DNA of 64,000 nucleotides from a bacterium (GCA_020444475.1 JAHLKV010000001.1:62001-126000); one strand, 5' to 3'. Shown: positions 32,776-41,758, counted from the stretch's first letter. The notes: generated by a model from the letters alone, not told the origin. Made by a program: numbers and translations.

Positions 32776-34013
32776 TCTTCCTTGATCTTGGTAATTCGAA
32801 TCTGAGCTTCGTGCAGCGCGGTGGCCGGCAGTCCCTGGCCGAACAGGGCGTCTTCGACGGCGCGCTCTATCTCATCTTCGATATACACCCAGTCAGGATC
32901 GACCGGTGGGTGCTTGGCGAGTTTGATTTGCTTGATGAAGGTCAGGCGATTGATGTCCTCGGAGAAAAACGGATCTGCCTGAGCTTCGAGACTCGACGGA
33001 TTCGAAGACCGATTGGCCTTGCAGAAACGGATCTGGTTTTTCGGACTCGTCATGAACCGGATAAACTTCAGCGCCTCTTCGCGGTGATCGGTGTTTTCGT
33101 TGACGGCGAGGAACTCGCCGCCCATGAACGACCGCCCCGGGTAGCCGGGACCGGGAAAGAGGGTGGTCGCGAAATTGATCTTTCGCTTCTCGATTTCGAT
33201 TCTTTTGAGCAGCCAGTCACCCGACAAAATAACTCCGATTCTTCCGTCCAGAAAGGCGTCTTCGATCCCCCGCTGGTTTGCTACATAACCGTAGTCGTCG
33301 CTGATCCACTTATAGTCTTTCAGCGCATCGACGGCTTTGGTCGACGAGATCACGCAGTACTCGCCATCATCGGTAAACAGCTGTGCCCCGTAGGTCCAGA
33401 AGAACGGCATGTACTTCTTATAGAGGCGGTGTTTCTCGGCGGTATTGGATCCCCAGCCATAGATACCGTCGGGCCGTCCCAGAGAATCGATCCTCGCGAT
33501 CGCTTCATAGAATTGCGGCAGGCTGACCGGAAGCCACGAGGTGTCGTATCCGGCCTGGGTGAGAAGGTCCCGATTTATGAACAGCACGCGCGTGCCCAGA
33601 ATCCACGGCGCGGCGTAGACTCGCCCCTCGTAGGTGGACATTCCCCACCCCTGAAACGCGGCCGAATCTTCTGCGACGTCCTCTGAGATATCAGCGATGT
33701 GACCGTTGGCCGCAAACTGGGCGATCCAGTCGGATCCCAGTTCGACCACATCGGGACCACTCCCGGAGGCAAAGCCGATCACGATCTTCTCATGTCCGTT
33801 GGCCCAGGTAAGGTTGGTGACTTTGACGTCAATATCCGGGTTTTGTTGCTCGAACTCCCTTACCAGAGAATCTATCGTTGGTGCGATCGCCGGATCGGTC
33901 CAGAATTGCCACCATTCGATAGTCGTTTTGGAATGGGCCGCGGCCGCGATCGTACAGAGAGAGAGCGTCAGGATGAGAAGTTTGGTATACCGGGTCATAG
34001 TCGTATTCCGCAT
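32772..34013 (-). CDS. Sugar ABC importer periplasmic binding protein
   Basis: The 413-residue family 1 extracellular solute-binding protein opens after its signal peptide with KTTIEWWQFWTDPAI. The body has the usual FEQQNPDIDVKVTN and GSGPDVVELGSDWIAQFAANG segments and the ITTLFPGPGYPGRS-like hinge region. The signal peptide lacks a lipobox, which suits a free periplasmic protein. ATG 33998 (MTRYTK) is an alternative start with GGAA upstream. It is the first gene of the operon with the two permeases. The substrate is probably an oligosaccharide or sugar derivative. Confidence 0.88.
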   Translation of the reverse strand: MRNTTMTRYTKLLILTLSLCTIAAAAHSKTTIEWWQFWTDPAIAPTIDSLVREFEQQNPDIDVKVTNLTWANGHEKIVIGFASGSGPDVVELGSDWIAQFAANGHIADISEDVAEDSAAFQGWGMSTYEGRVYAAPWILGTRVLFINRDLLTQAGYDTSWLPVSLPQFYEAIARIDSLGRPDGIYGWGSNTAEKHRLYKKYMPFFWTYGAQLFTDDGEYCVISSTKAVDALKDYKWISDDYGYVANQRGIEDAFLDGRIGVILSGDWLLKRIEIEKRKINFATTLFPGPGYPGRSFMGGEFLAVNENTDHREEALKFIRFMTSPKNQIRFCKANRSSNPSSLEAQADPFFSEDINRLTFIKQIKLAKHPPVDPDWVYIEDEIERAVEDALFGQGLPATALHEAQIRITKIKEE

Positions 34014-34048
34014 ATGTATAGCTCGGGTTTTCTTGTTTGCAGGTTTGT

Positions 34049-34077
34049 AATTAAGGTGACGACGCGCGGAGCGTCAA
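34049..34077 (-). promoter_or_regulatory. Possible promoter of the sugar importer operon
   Basis: On the minus strand TTGACG (34072-34077), a 17-base spacer and TTAATT (34049-34054) lie in the 116-base gap between the divergent importer and membrane-protein operons. The -10 element is weak. Confidence 0.35.
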
Positions 34078-34129
34078 ACAAAAATCTTTTAGTTGCATTC
34101 GACCGGTATGTGGGATTGAATTCAAAACG

Positions 34130-34942
34130 ATGCCCTTTTATCCCGTACAACTCGTCCTTCTCAACACCGGCGGCGCCTGGTTTGACTTGTCGACTCTGCC
34201 GGTCTTTATCGCCGCCCTCATAGCGATTGGTATCGTCCTCTTCACGACGTACCACAAGAAAAGCCGCGAGCGCTTCACGCTCCGCAAGATCGCCGGACTG
34301 GATGCGGTCGAAGAGGCCATCGGCCGGGCGACAGAGATGGCGCGTCCTCTTCTGTATACGCCCGGATGGGGTGGAGATATCCAGCGTCCGACCACTATAG
34401 CCTCCATGAATATTCTCAGCCATGTGGCCGCCAGGGCTGCCCGGTATGATTGTCAGTTGGTCTACCCGACTCACGACCCCGTCATCATGAGCGTGGCACA
34501 GGAGGTCGTGCGGGAGAGCTATGTACAGGAGGGCTACCCGGATCGCTTCAACGAAGACAACATCCGGTATGTCTCTTCCTCGCAATTTGGCTATGCAGCG
34601 GCGGTCGAGGGCCAGATCACCCGTCTGAAGCCGGCGTCGATTTTTCTTCTGGGGACGTTTGAGGCGGAGTCGCTGATTCTGGCCGAGACCGGTAACTTTG
34701 TCGGCGCCATCCAGATAGCAGGCACCGACTCGACTATCCAGCTGTCGTTCTTCATTGTCGCCTGCGATTACACGCTGATCGGTGAGGAGCTGTTTGCGGC
34801 GTCGGGCTACCTCTCGGGCGACCAGTCCATTCTGGCATCGGTGCGGGCCCAGGACCTGATGAAGCTGGTCATTATGGCTCTCCTCATTATAGGTGTGATC
34901 TGGGCGTCGATCAACCCCGACTCAACCTGGTGGCGGTTCTAA
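34130..34942 (+). CDS. Membrane protein of unknown function, DUF6754-like (operon gene 1)
   Basis: The 270-residue protein has an N-terminal helix (LSTLPVFIAALIAIGIVLF) and a C-terminal helix (LMKLVIMALLIIGVIW) flanking a ~190-residue soluble domain. Notable segments are RKIAGLDAVEEAIGRATEM, RPLLYTPGWGGD, YPTHDPVIMSVAQEVVRESY, and ESLILAETGNFVGAIQIAGT. From memory this pattern matches the uncharacterised DUF6754 family. No catalytic motif is recognised. It is the first of four genes whose starts and stops overlap by one to four bases, so their products almost certainly act together at the membrane. Confidence 0.72.
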   Translation: MPFYPVQLVLLNTGGAWFDLSTLPVFIAALIAIGIVLFTTYHKKSRERFTLRKIAGLDAVEEAIGRATEMARPLLYTPGWGGDIQRPTTIASMNILSHVAARAARYDCQLVYPTHDPVIMSVAQEVVRESYVQEGYPDRFNEDNIRYVSSSQFGYAAAVEGQITRLKPASIFLLGTFEAESLILAETGNFVGAIQIAGTDSTIQLSFFIVACDYTLIGEELFAASGYLSGDQSILASVRAQDLMKLVIMALLIIGVIWASINPDSTWWRF

Positions 34943-35565
34943 TGCGGCGGCGGATTCCACAGCTGGTGTGCGGCCTGTTTGGTCTGGTGACCTTTCTGTG
35001 CTACTTCTCCTCACATCCGATTGCGCGCAAGATCTACCTGACAGTCACGCTCGACTACTGGCAGATTATTTTCGCCTTCACGCTCATTGTCGGAGCGCTC
35101 TCATTCGTGCGCGTGAATCTGCGGGCGGTGGAGAGGGGAGAGGACCGTCCGTACAAGATCGTGTCGCTTATCGGGGTAGTCCTGATGCCGATACTTGCCC
35201 TGATCTGGGGAATCAGGGGCGGCAGTCCCTTCATGTGGGTTTTCGAGAATATTCAAGTCCCGATGCAGGCGACCGTTTTCTCGCTGCTGGCATTTTTCGT
35301 GGCATCGGCGTCATATAGAGGTTTCCGTGCCCGCTCACTGCAGGCGGCAATCCTGCTTGGGGCGGCACTGCTAATCCTGATCAGCCGGTCTTCGATCGGC
35401 GATCTGATATGGGACCGTATTCCGGAAGCAGCGGAGTGGGTCCGCTCGAATCCTGCCATGTCGGCTCGGCGTGCTATCTTGATTGGCATCGGTCTTGGCT
35501 CGCTGACCACTTCGGTCCGCGTGCTGGTCGGAATCGAAAGGACCTGGCTGGGGGGTGAGAAATGA
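34942..35565 (+). CDS. Polytopic membrane protein of unknown function (operon gene 2)
   Basis: The 207-residue protein has about six hydrophobic helices: MRRRIPQLVCGLFGLVTFLC, then DYWQIIFAFTLIVGALSFV, and three or four more. ATG 34942 shares one base with the preceding stop (TAATG). A GTG at 34930 in the same frame is less likely. No family is recognised. The only charged loops are short, for example NLRAVERGEDRPYK. Coupling to genes 1, 3 and 4 suggests a subunit of one complex. Confidence 0.72.
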   Translation: MRRRIPQLVCGLFGLVTFLCYFSSHPIARKIYLTVTLDYWQIIFAFTLIVGALSFVRVNLRAVERGEDRPYKIVSLIGVVLMPILALIWGIRGGSPFMWVFENIQVPMQATVFSLLAFFVASASYRGFRARSLQAAILLGAALLILISRSSIGDLIWDRIPEAAEWVRSNPAMSARRAILIGIGLGSLTTSVRVLVGIERTWLGGEK

Positions 35566-36374
35566 AACGCTTGGAGTCCCGACACTGGGTTTTTATTGGT
35601 TTGTTTCTTGTCGTGCTGCTTTCGATGCTGCTTCAGGTCGACCTCGGAGTGGAGGTGTCCAGCGACACGACGCGACTTTTCGACTACATCGAGAACCTTC
35701 CGCCCGGCTCGACCATCATGATTTCCTTTGATCACGAAGCTTCGTCGCTTCCGGAGATTCGCCCTCTCGCACTTGCCGTCTTGCGTCATGCGTTCGCGCG
35801 CAATCAGCGTCTGGTCGGGGTGGCACTGCTCGCCGAGGGGACGGGAATCGGATACCGCCTGATGGAACAGGTCGGGAAAGAGTACGGTAAAGTCTATGGT
35901 GAAGACTATGTCTTCCTTGGATTCAAGCCGCAATACATCGCGGCCATGCTTTCGATGGGTGAGTCGATTCGGCAGACTTTTCCCGAGGATTATCTGGGTC
36001 GAAGCTACGATTCTCTGCCGATGCTTCAGGGAGTGAGGAACTACGACCAGATTGCCGGAGTGATTTCCATCGCCGATGGCTCCCTGACTACGCACTGGAT
36101 CGAATACGCCGGCAACCAGTACGGCGTGCGGGTCTCCGCCGCGGTGGCGGCGGCTATGGTTACGACCTATGATCCGTATCTCGCCTCGGGTCAGCTTCAC
36201 GCCATGATCGGCGGTTTGCGCGGCGCAGCTGAATACGAGCAGCTGATTCACCAGGGAGGAAGCGGCCTCCGCGGGATGTTGGCACAGACGACCGCGCATA
36301 TGTACGTGATTCTGATGATCCTGATTGGCAACGTGGTCTATTTTCGGGGTCGGCGAAAACGGGGGGAAGGCTGA
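35562..36374 (+). CDS. Bitopic membrane protein with a Rossmann-like extracytoplasmic domain, unknown function (operon gene 3)
   Basis: The 270-residue protein has a helix at ~10-27 and a second at ~244-262 around a soluble domain of ~210 residues. That domain alternates strands and helices: GSTIMISFDHEAS, RLVGVALLAEGTGIGYRLMEQV, DYVFLGFKPQYIAAMLSMG, and YGVRVSAAVAAAMVTTYDPYL. It starts with ATGA overlapping the previous stop. The layout (helix, soluble domain, helix) mirrors gene 1 of the same operon. No enzyme motif is seen and no family name is offered. Confidence 0.72.
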   Translation: MKRLESRHWVFIGLFLVVLLSMLLQVDLGVEVSSDTTRLFDYIENLPPGSTIMISFDHEASSLPEIRPLALAVLRHAFARNQRLVGVALLAEGTGIGYRLMEQVGKEYGKVYGEDYVFLGFKPQYIAAMLSMGESIRQTFPEDYLGRSYDSLPMLQGVRNYDQIAGVISIADGSLTTHWIEYAGNQYGVRVSAAVAAAMVTTYDPYLASGQLHAMIGGLRGAAEYEQLIHQGGSGLRGMLAQTTAHMYVILMILIGNVVYFRGRRKRGEG

Positions 36375-36985
36375 TGGATGTAGGGACTCTGGTTGCCGGA
36401 CTGCTGACACTTGCGATACTGACGTTCCTCTATCGCGATAATCCGATCTACAAGATGGCGGAGTCTTTGTTGATTGGAGTAGCGATCGGCTATGTTCTGG
36501 TCGTCACCTGGACCAACTCGCTCATGGCGCTTTTATTCACGCCGCTGTTCAGCAGGGGAGAGCTGTGGCTGATTGTCCCGTTCGCGCTGGGATTCCTGAT
36601 GTTTGGTCGGCTGCACCGGAGGACGGCGATCCTCTCTCGCATCCCGATCGGTGTCTTGATCGGCTCCGGCGCCGGGGTGGCCATTCCGGCCATGCTCGAG
36701 GCCCGGACGCTTCGTCAGTTGTCGGCAACCGTTGGACCGGTTTTTGCCGACGGTACTGTCGACATCTCAATGGTAGTCGTTCTGCTCGGGGTGTTGAGCA
36801 CCCTGATCTACTTCTATTTCAGTCGCGAGCAGGTCGGCTGGTGGGGACGTACGGCCCGGCTGGGGACATGGTTCCTGATGATCTTCTTCGGGACGACGTT
36901 CGGCTACACCGTGATGTCCCGCATGTCGACTTTCATCGGCCGGATGGAGTTCCTCCTTTCGGACTTCCTGAGAATCATCTCCTAG
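36374..36985 (+). CDS. Polytopic membrane protein of unknown function (operon gene 4)
   Basis: The 203-residue protein has about six predicted helices. The start codon shares its A with the previous stop (TGATG). Recognisable stretches are YRDNPIYKMAESLLIGVAIGY, a glycine-rich helix IGVLIGSGAGVAIPAML and a C-terminal amphipathic segment. The start 'RDNPIYKMAE' is reminiscent of uncharacterised proteins beside DUF6754 genes, but this is recollection only. It ends the overlapping cluster; a zinc-ribbon reading frame follows 19 bases later. Confidence 0.72.
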   Translation: MDVGTLVAGLLTLAILTFLYRDNPIYKMAESLLIGVAIGYVLVVTWTNSLMALLFTPLFSRGELWLIVPFALGFLMFGRLHRRTAILSRIPIGVLIGSGAGVAIPAMLEARTLRQLSATVGPVFADGTVDISMVVVLLGVLSTLIYFYFSREQVGWWGRTARLGTWFLMIFFGTTFGYTVMSRMSTFIGRMEFLLSDFLRIIS

Positions 36986-37004
36986 TGATCGACGTTAATG
37001 GAGT

Positions 37005-37121
37005 ATGACCTGCCCTCGCTGCAAGACGGCTATGGAAGAGCTGAAGCGGTCCTTCCACAAACAGCGCAAATGGGTTTGTCCCAAATGCGGTTACGTTCGA
37101 TTTCAGAAGCTCAAAAAGTGA
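37005..37121 (+). CDS. 38-residue zinc-ribbon miniprotein
   Basis: ATG 37005 opens a 38-codon frame with two CxxC knuckles: Cys3/Cys6 (MTCPRCKTAM) and Cys25/Cys28 (KWVCPKCGYVRF), rich in Lys and Arg. The spacing fits a small zinc ribbon that could bind nucleic acid or protein. GGAG ends just before the start (spacing one base, poor), and an in-frame stop lies at 36996, so this is the only ATG. It follows the four-gene membrane operon by 19 bases. The Cys pattern argues for a real gene. The ribosome-binding site argues for caution. Confidence 0.55.
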   Translation: MTCPRCKTAMEELKRSFHKQRKWVCPKCGYVRFQKLKK

Positions 37122-37229
37122 TTTCGATCCGGTCTTACAGCCGCCATCATAGAAGCTGAAACATCTGTGAATTCTCGTTCGTATCCGAAGTAACACCTCT
37201 GTGCGACGGGTTACAAACAACTGGAATCT

Positions 37230-38003
37230 ATGAAACAGCTCCGAATAGGAACATCCGGCTATAGTTTCGACGACTGGCGGGGTCCGTTCTATCCAGAGAA
37301 GATCGAGAAAGGGAAGATGCTCGACCATTATGTGCAGCACTTCCCAACCGTCGAGATCAACTCGACCTATTACCGGATTCCCCATCCGGCGGTGATGGCC
37401 CGTATCGCTGAGAAGGCCCCCGAAGGCTTCGATTTCATGGTCAAAGTTCCGCAGTCATTTACGCACCGTCGACGGGACCTGGAGGCGGACATCGGGGCCT
37501 ACCGGGAGGCCCTGCAACCGATGGCCGAGTCCGGTAAGCTCTCCGGGGTCCTGGCGCAATTCCCGTATTCGTTCAAGTTCACACCTGAGTCTCTTGACTA
37601 CCTCGCGCGCTGTCGTGACTGGGTGGCGCCGCATCCGCTGTATGTCGAGTTCCGGCACAACAGCTGGGTCAACCGGGTCATGTACGACCGTCTGCGGACG
37701 GAGCAGATCGGCTATGTGTGTGTCGACGAGCCGGATCTGCCCAACCTGCTGGCCCCTGACGCATTTGCGACCACGGACACCGCCTATATTCGATTACACG
37801 GCCGCAACGCGGACAAGTGGTGGAATGGAGGGGCGCTCAGGTATGACTACCGCTATTCGACCGAGCAGCTCGAGGAGTGGCGGGAGAAGATCCGTAAGCT
37901 TGTCAAGAAGGTCAAGCAGGCCTACGTCTATTTCAACAACTGCCACGAAGGACAAGCGGTCGAGAACGCGAAACAGTTCGCGGAGATGATGGCGACCGAA
38001 TAG
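37230..38003 (+). CDS. DUF72 (YecE-like) family protein
   Basis: The 257-residue protein begins RIGTSGYSFDDWRGPFYP and contains YVQHFPTVEINSTYYRIP, with DFMVKVPQSFTH and FRHNSWV further on. Together these are diagnostic of the DUF72/YecE TIM-barrel-like family. The family fold resembles endonuclease IV-type barrels, but its function is not established. The C-terminal YVYFNNCHEGQAVENA stretch is also conserved. It is monocistronic by position. Confidence 0.92.
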   Translation: MKQLRIGTSGYSFDDWRGPFYPEKIEKGKMLDHYVQHFPTVEINSTYYRIPHPAVMARIAEKAPEGFDFMVKVPQSFTHRRRDLEADIGAYREALQPMAESGKLSGVLAQFPYSFKFTPESLDYLARCRDWVAPHPLYVEFRHNSWVNRVMYDRLRTEQIGYVCVDEPDLPNLLAPDAFATTDTAYIRLHGRNADKWWNGGALRYDYRYSTEQLEEWREKIRKLVKKVKQAYVYFNNCHEGQAVENAKQFAEMMATE

Positions 38004-38073
38004 AAAGTGCTTTTTAGTTGACGGTGTGTGATCCAAACTGGAAATTAGCCAATCGTGTGAGGGATATAACTAT

Positions 38074-39009
38074 ATGTACCTGGTACTGGACAAAGTCCGC
38101 AAAGAGTTCGACAACAAGGTAGCGGTCGACGACCTGTCGCTGGAGGTCCCGCAGGGTGTCATCTATGGCATCATCGGACCAAACGGCGCCGGCAAAACGA
38201 CCACTATCCGCATGATCATGAACATCATCGCGCCCGACTCCGGACGGGTGTTGTTCGAGAATCGAGAGGCCGACGGCCGGTTCACTGACCGGGTCGGCTA
38301 TCTTCCCGAAGAGCGCGGCCTCTATAAGAAGATGCTCGTCAAGGATGTCATGATTTACCTGGCGGAGTTGAAGGGGAAAAAAGCCGCCGAGGTTCTGCCG
38401 CAGATCGATCGCTGGCTGACCAGAATGGAGTTGATTGACTATCGTGACCGGAAGGTCGAAGACCTCAGTAAGGGAATGGCGCAGAAACTCCAGTTTCTGA
38501 CGACGATCCTGCATGATCCCGATGTCATCATTCTGGATGAACTGTTCTCAGGACTCGACCCGATCAATATGGAGCTGCTCAAGGACGTGCTGCTGGACTT
38601 GAAGCGGGCCGGGAAGACGATTCTCTTTTCGACCCACGTTATGGAGCAGGCCGAGAAGCTGTGCGACCACATTTGCATGATCTCGTCGGGAAGAAAAGTG
38701 CTCGACGGCAAGATGTCCGACGTGAAAGCGCAGTTCGGCAAGAACTCCATTCAGGTCGAAATGGAAGGTGATGGCGCTTTCGTCCGGTCTCTGCCGGGTG
38801 TAGCCGCTATGACCAACTTCAACAACTACCTCGAACTTCGCCTGGACAAGGGCGCCAATCCGAGCGCCATCCTTCGCCAGATTGTCGACAAGGTCGAGGT
38901 GAAGCGGTTCCAGGTGGTGGAACCGTCGCTGTACGACATCTTCATTGACACCGCCAAGGTCTCCCGCACGAAGCTGATGGGAGAGGGAGAGGAGGCGCGC
39001 CGTGTCTAA
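38074..39009 (+). CDS. ABC-2 type exporter ATP-binding protein (NatA-like)
   Basis: The 311-residue ATPase has Walker A GPNGAGKTT, a degenerate signature LSKGMAQKLQF and Walker B VIILDELFSGLD, with the H-loop in STHVMEQ. A ~80-residue C-terminal domain follows, as in NatA. The next gene encodes the membrane partner and overlaps by eight bases. Family members export sodium, drugs or small molecules, and the substrate is not evident here. Confidence 0.9.
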   Translation: MYLVLDKVRKEFDNKVAVDDLSLEVPQGVIYGIIGPNGAGKTTTIRMIMNIIAPDSGRVLFENREADGRFTDRVGYLPEERGLYKKMLVKDVMIYLAELKGKKAAEVLPQIDRWLTRMELIDYRDRKVEDLSKGMAQKLQFLTTILHDPDVIILDELFSGLDPINMELLKDVLLDLKRAGKTILFSTHVMEQAEKLCDHICMISSGRKVLDGKMSDVKAQFGKNSIQVEMEGDGAFVRSLPGVAAMTNFNNYLELRLDKGANPSAILRQIVDKVEVKRFQVVEPSLYDIFIDTAKVSRTKLMGEGEEARRV

Positions 39010-40324
39010 ATTCTGGGTGATCTTCAAGCGCGAATACACGCAGGTCGTAAAGAAGAAATCTTTCCTGGTTGGCATATTCCTCACGCCGATTCTGATGGCG
39101 GCCTTCATGGTGCTGCCCGCTCTGCTGGCCGGTTCGGAGCAGACCGCTTCGGAACACATGGCTGTTGTCGATCAAAGCGGCCTGAGCATAGGTACTCGAT
39201 TCGAGGAAGCCTTGCAGAAGTATACAGTAGGCGAAGACAGTCTTCCCGCCTACGTGTTTGATCAAGTGTTTGAAGTATCTGTTGATGACAATGCCCGAAG
39301 GATTTCGCTGGTCGATTCACTTTCGGCGGCGATTCAGGCGAAGCAAATCAAATATCTGCTCGTCGTGATGCCTCATCCTGAGCTGTCGGACAACAATCTG
39401 GCTCTGGTCACGAACTCCGATGACTTCAGAGCTATCCGGCGTTTCGAGCAAAGTCTGACGGATATTATCTCCGCAATTCGGCTGGAGCACTCCGATGTCA
39501 ACTTGCCGGTAGACTCGGTACTGAGCCTGACTCGGAGTGTCGATCTGCCTCTCCGGGACTCGCAGGGTGAGGCGATTCCGTTTGAGGTGAAGTACTTCGC
39601 TGCCCTGATTCTGGTGATGTTGATTTATGGCATGATTGTCACCTACGGCACTATGTTGATGCGGTCGGTGATCGAAGAGAAAAGCAGCCGCATCATGGAA
39701 GTGATGGTTTCGTCGGTCAGCCCGTTCCAGTTGATGCTCGGCAAAGTGATGGGTCTGGGCGCCGCAGCCTTTACGACCGTCCTGGTGTGGGTTTTGCTCG
39801 GCGCCGGATTCATGTTGTTCGGCGGGACGGCTGGGGCGTCTATGATGGGTGATGCCATCAGCCGGATGATCTTCAATCCGGTTATCGTCGTGTTTTTCGT
39901 ACTGTTCCTGATATCCGGCTACCTGCTTTACTCGACTATTTTCGCCCTTATTGGCTCGATTCTCAACAGTGAAAAGGAATCGCAGAATTACATATTCCCG
40001 ATCGTCATGATCCTGATTCTGCCGGTAATGGTCGGGATCGGCGTTGTTCGCGATCCGTACGTTATGTGGGCTCAGATAATGTCATATATACCCTTATTTG
40101 CGCCGACATTGATGGTAATGAGGATAATGTTCATTGCGCCGACTCAGATGGAGTATTCACTCTTCTCAGGAATCGTGGCGGAAGGGACGATATCTTTGTT
40201 GTTGGTTGTAGCAGCCACAATCGGTATGATCTGGCTGACCGGACGGGTTTTCCGGGTCGGCATCCTGATGTACGGCAAGCGGCCGACCCTGCCGGAACTG
40301 GCGAGGTGGATTCGTCATCGCTAA
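39002..40324 (+). CDS. ABC-2 type exporter permease (NatB-like)
   Basis: The 440-residue protein starts with GTG at 39002, inside the end of the ATPase gene. It has one N-terminal helix (KKSFLVGIFLTPILMAAFMVLP), a ~170-residue extracytoplasmic domain, then five helices. The segment VIEEKSSRIMEVMVSSVSPFQLMLGKVMG is the hallmark of ABC-2 permeases of the NatB type. It forms an exporter with the upstream ATPase. Confidence 0.9.
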   Translation: MSKFWVIFKREYTQVVKKKSFLVGIFLTPILMAAFMVLPALLAGSEQTASEHMAVVDQSGLSIGTRFEEALQKYTVGEDSLPAYVFDQVFEVSVDDNARRISLVDSLSAAIQAKQIKYLLVVMPHPELSDNNLALVTNSDDFRAIRRFEQSLTDIISAIRLEHSDVNLPVDSVLSLTRSVDLPLRDSQGEAIPFEVKYFAALILVMLIYGMIVTYGTMLMRSVIEEKSSRIMEVMVSSVSPFQLMLGKVMGLGAAAFTTVLVWVLLGAGFMLFGGTAGASMMGDAISRMIFNPVIVVFFVLFLISGYLLYSTIFALIGSILNSEKESQNYIFPIVMILILPVMVGIGVVRDPYVMWAQIMSYIPLFAPTLMVMRIMFIAPTQMEYSLFSGIVAEGTISLLLVVAATIGMIWLTGRVFRVGILMYGKRPTLPELARWIRHR

Positions 40325-40356
40325 GGCTTTGGGATAAACAGGGACGTTCAGGACTT

Positions 40357-41301
40357 ATGATTCGACAGGCAAGTCTTCCAAAAGTGCTCCTGCTGTTGGC
40401 GGCGTTTGTCTTCTTCTCGGCAAACACGGTGTACTTCGTCGAGGGGGGAGACAAACCGGGGCTCCGCGCCCAGTTGGGCGATCCGAGACCGGTCTATCAT
40501 TTCGAATACGACCATGTTCGCGACAAAGGACCGTACCTGAACGCGCGGTCGGCTATCGCCGTCAACTACTCGAACGGCGACGTGCTTTACACCAAAAACG
40601 CCGATACGCCTCGCCCGATAGCTTCGATCTCCAAACTAGTCGCTGCCATGGTGCTGATCGATCAGGAGGTCAACTGGGATTCGACCCAGACTATTACGAA
40701 GGAAGATGCTTACCGGTCATCGAAGTCGAGACTTCGCGTGGGCTACGAGTTGACCCTTCGGGATCTGCTCTATTGCGCACTCATGAATTCCGACAATCGG
40801 GCTACCCGGGCTTTGGCCCGGGCCTGCTCCGGGACTATTGAAGCGTTTGCTGAAGAAATGAACCGTAAGGCGTTGTCACTGGGGCTCAAACAGACGTCGT
40901 TTGTCGAGCCCACCGGCCTCTCCAGCAACAACGTTTCGACGGCATCGGAAGTGGCGAAGATACTCCACTACGCCCATGACTACGAGATGATCGCACGGAT
41001 AACCGCGATGCGCAGCCAGAAAGTGAAGGTCGTCAACCGCAAGGGGCGCACCCTTCAGATGGCCAATACCAACCTCATGATCTATTCGCCCTACAAAGTT
41101 CTATCCGGGAAAACGGGCTACATTCGGGCCGCCGACTATTGTCTGACCACTCTGCTCAAGAACAGCGACGGTGATATGGTTACCCTGGTCGTGCTGGGGG
41201 TGCCTGGAGACCGACTGCGGTTCCGGCAGTGTCGCAAGCTTGCCAATTGGGCCTTCGAGGAGCTCAAAGAAGAGCGCTCTGAGGCCCTTGCCAGTCGCTG
41301 A
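40357..41301 (+). CDS. Serine D-alanyl-D-alanine carboxypeptidase (S11 family)
   Basis: The 314-residue protein has a signal peptide (MIRQASLPKVLLLLAAFVFFSANTVYF). The penicillin-binding motifs are S90-I-S-K93 (SxxK), S145-D-N147 (SxN) and K252-T-G254. It trims the terminal D-Ala from peptidoglycan stem peptides in the periplasm. It lacks the C-terminal domain and amphipathic anchor of E. coli PBP5, so it is closer to PBP7-type enzymes. The frame is open upstream within the exporter gene; ATG 40357 was chosen because it gives the signal peptide. Confidence 0.88.
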   Translation: MIRQASLPKVLLLLAAFVFFSANTVYFVEGGDKPGLRAQLGDPRPVYHFEYDHVRDKGPYLNARSAIAVNYSNGDVLYTKNADTPRPIASISKLVAAMVLIDQEVNWDSTQTITKEDAYRSSKSRLRVGYELTLRDLLYCALMNSDNRATRALARACSGTIEAFAEEMNRKALSLGLKQTSFVEPTGLSSNNVSTASEVAKILHYAHDYEMIARITAMRSQKVKVVNRKGRTLQMANTNLMIYSPYKVLSGKTGYIRAADYCLTTLLKNSDGDMVTLVVLGVPGDRLRFRQCRKLANWAFEELKEERSEALASR

Positions 41302-41305
41302 TTTC

Positions 41306-41671
41306 GTGATCAACCGCATACATCACATCGAGATAACCGTTCCCACCGACAGGGAAGAGGCCGCTCGAGAGTTCTACCTTCGTTCCCTCGGCCTGAATGA
41401 GATTCCCAAGCCTGACTCCCTCAGATACCGCGGCGGCTTCTGGGTTAGACTGGATAACGTCGACCTGCATGTCGGCCTTGAGGATGGCTATGATCGTTCG
41501 GGAATGAAAGTGCATGTCGCGTATCAGGTCGGTGATCTGAAACGCTGGCGCAAGATAATCACTGAGCTCGGACTGACAATAAGAGAGTCGATCCCGATCC
41601 CCGGATATGATCGCTTTGAGTTTCGAGATCCTTTTGGCAATCGTATCGAGCTCATCCAGGCAATTGAGTAG
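41306..41671 (+). CDS. Glyoxalase/bleomycin-resistance-fold (VOC) protein
   Basis: The protein has 121 residues from GTG 41306, five bases after the carboxypeptidase stop. It is a single VOC module: INRIHHIEITVP with a metal-type His, EAAREFYLRSLGL, then a second half with VHVAYQV and ending RDPFGNRIELIQ, where the Glu would complete the metal site. The ribosome-binding site is weak, so translation may be coupled to the preceding gene. Substrate unknown; a fosfomycin- or glyoxal-type role cannot be claimed. Confidence 0.82.
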   Translation: MINRIHHIEITVPTDREEAAREFYLRSLGLNEIPKPDSLRYRGGFWVRLDNVDLHVGLEDGYDRSGMKVHVAYQVGDLKRWRKIITELGLTIRESIPIPGYDRFEFRDPFGNRIELIQAIE

Positions 41672-41758
41672 CTTGTTCAGAGGGGAGTACGAGGCCCTTG
41701 GTATCTCATGGGAATGTCCTATAATATATATTATGTTAATATATACAGCCGGCAGAAA

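Noticed and set aside
35253..36410. 385-codon frame on the minus strand opposite the membrane operon
   Set aside because: No signal, family or start site is visible. The plus-strand genes overlap in the coupled way typical of real operons and have clean transmembrane patterns.
41715..41745. AT-rich TATAAT-containing stretch as a promoter
   Set aside because: It lies between two gene ends, with only a convergent gene downstream on the plus strand, so no target gene is present.
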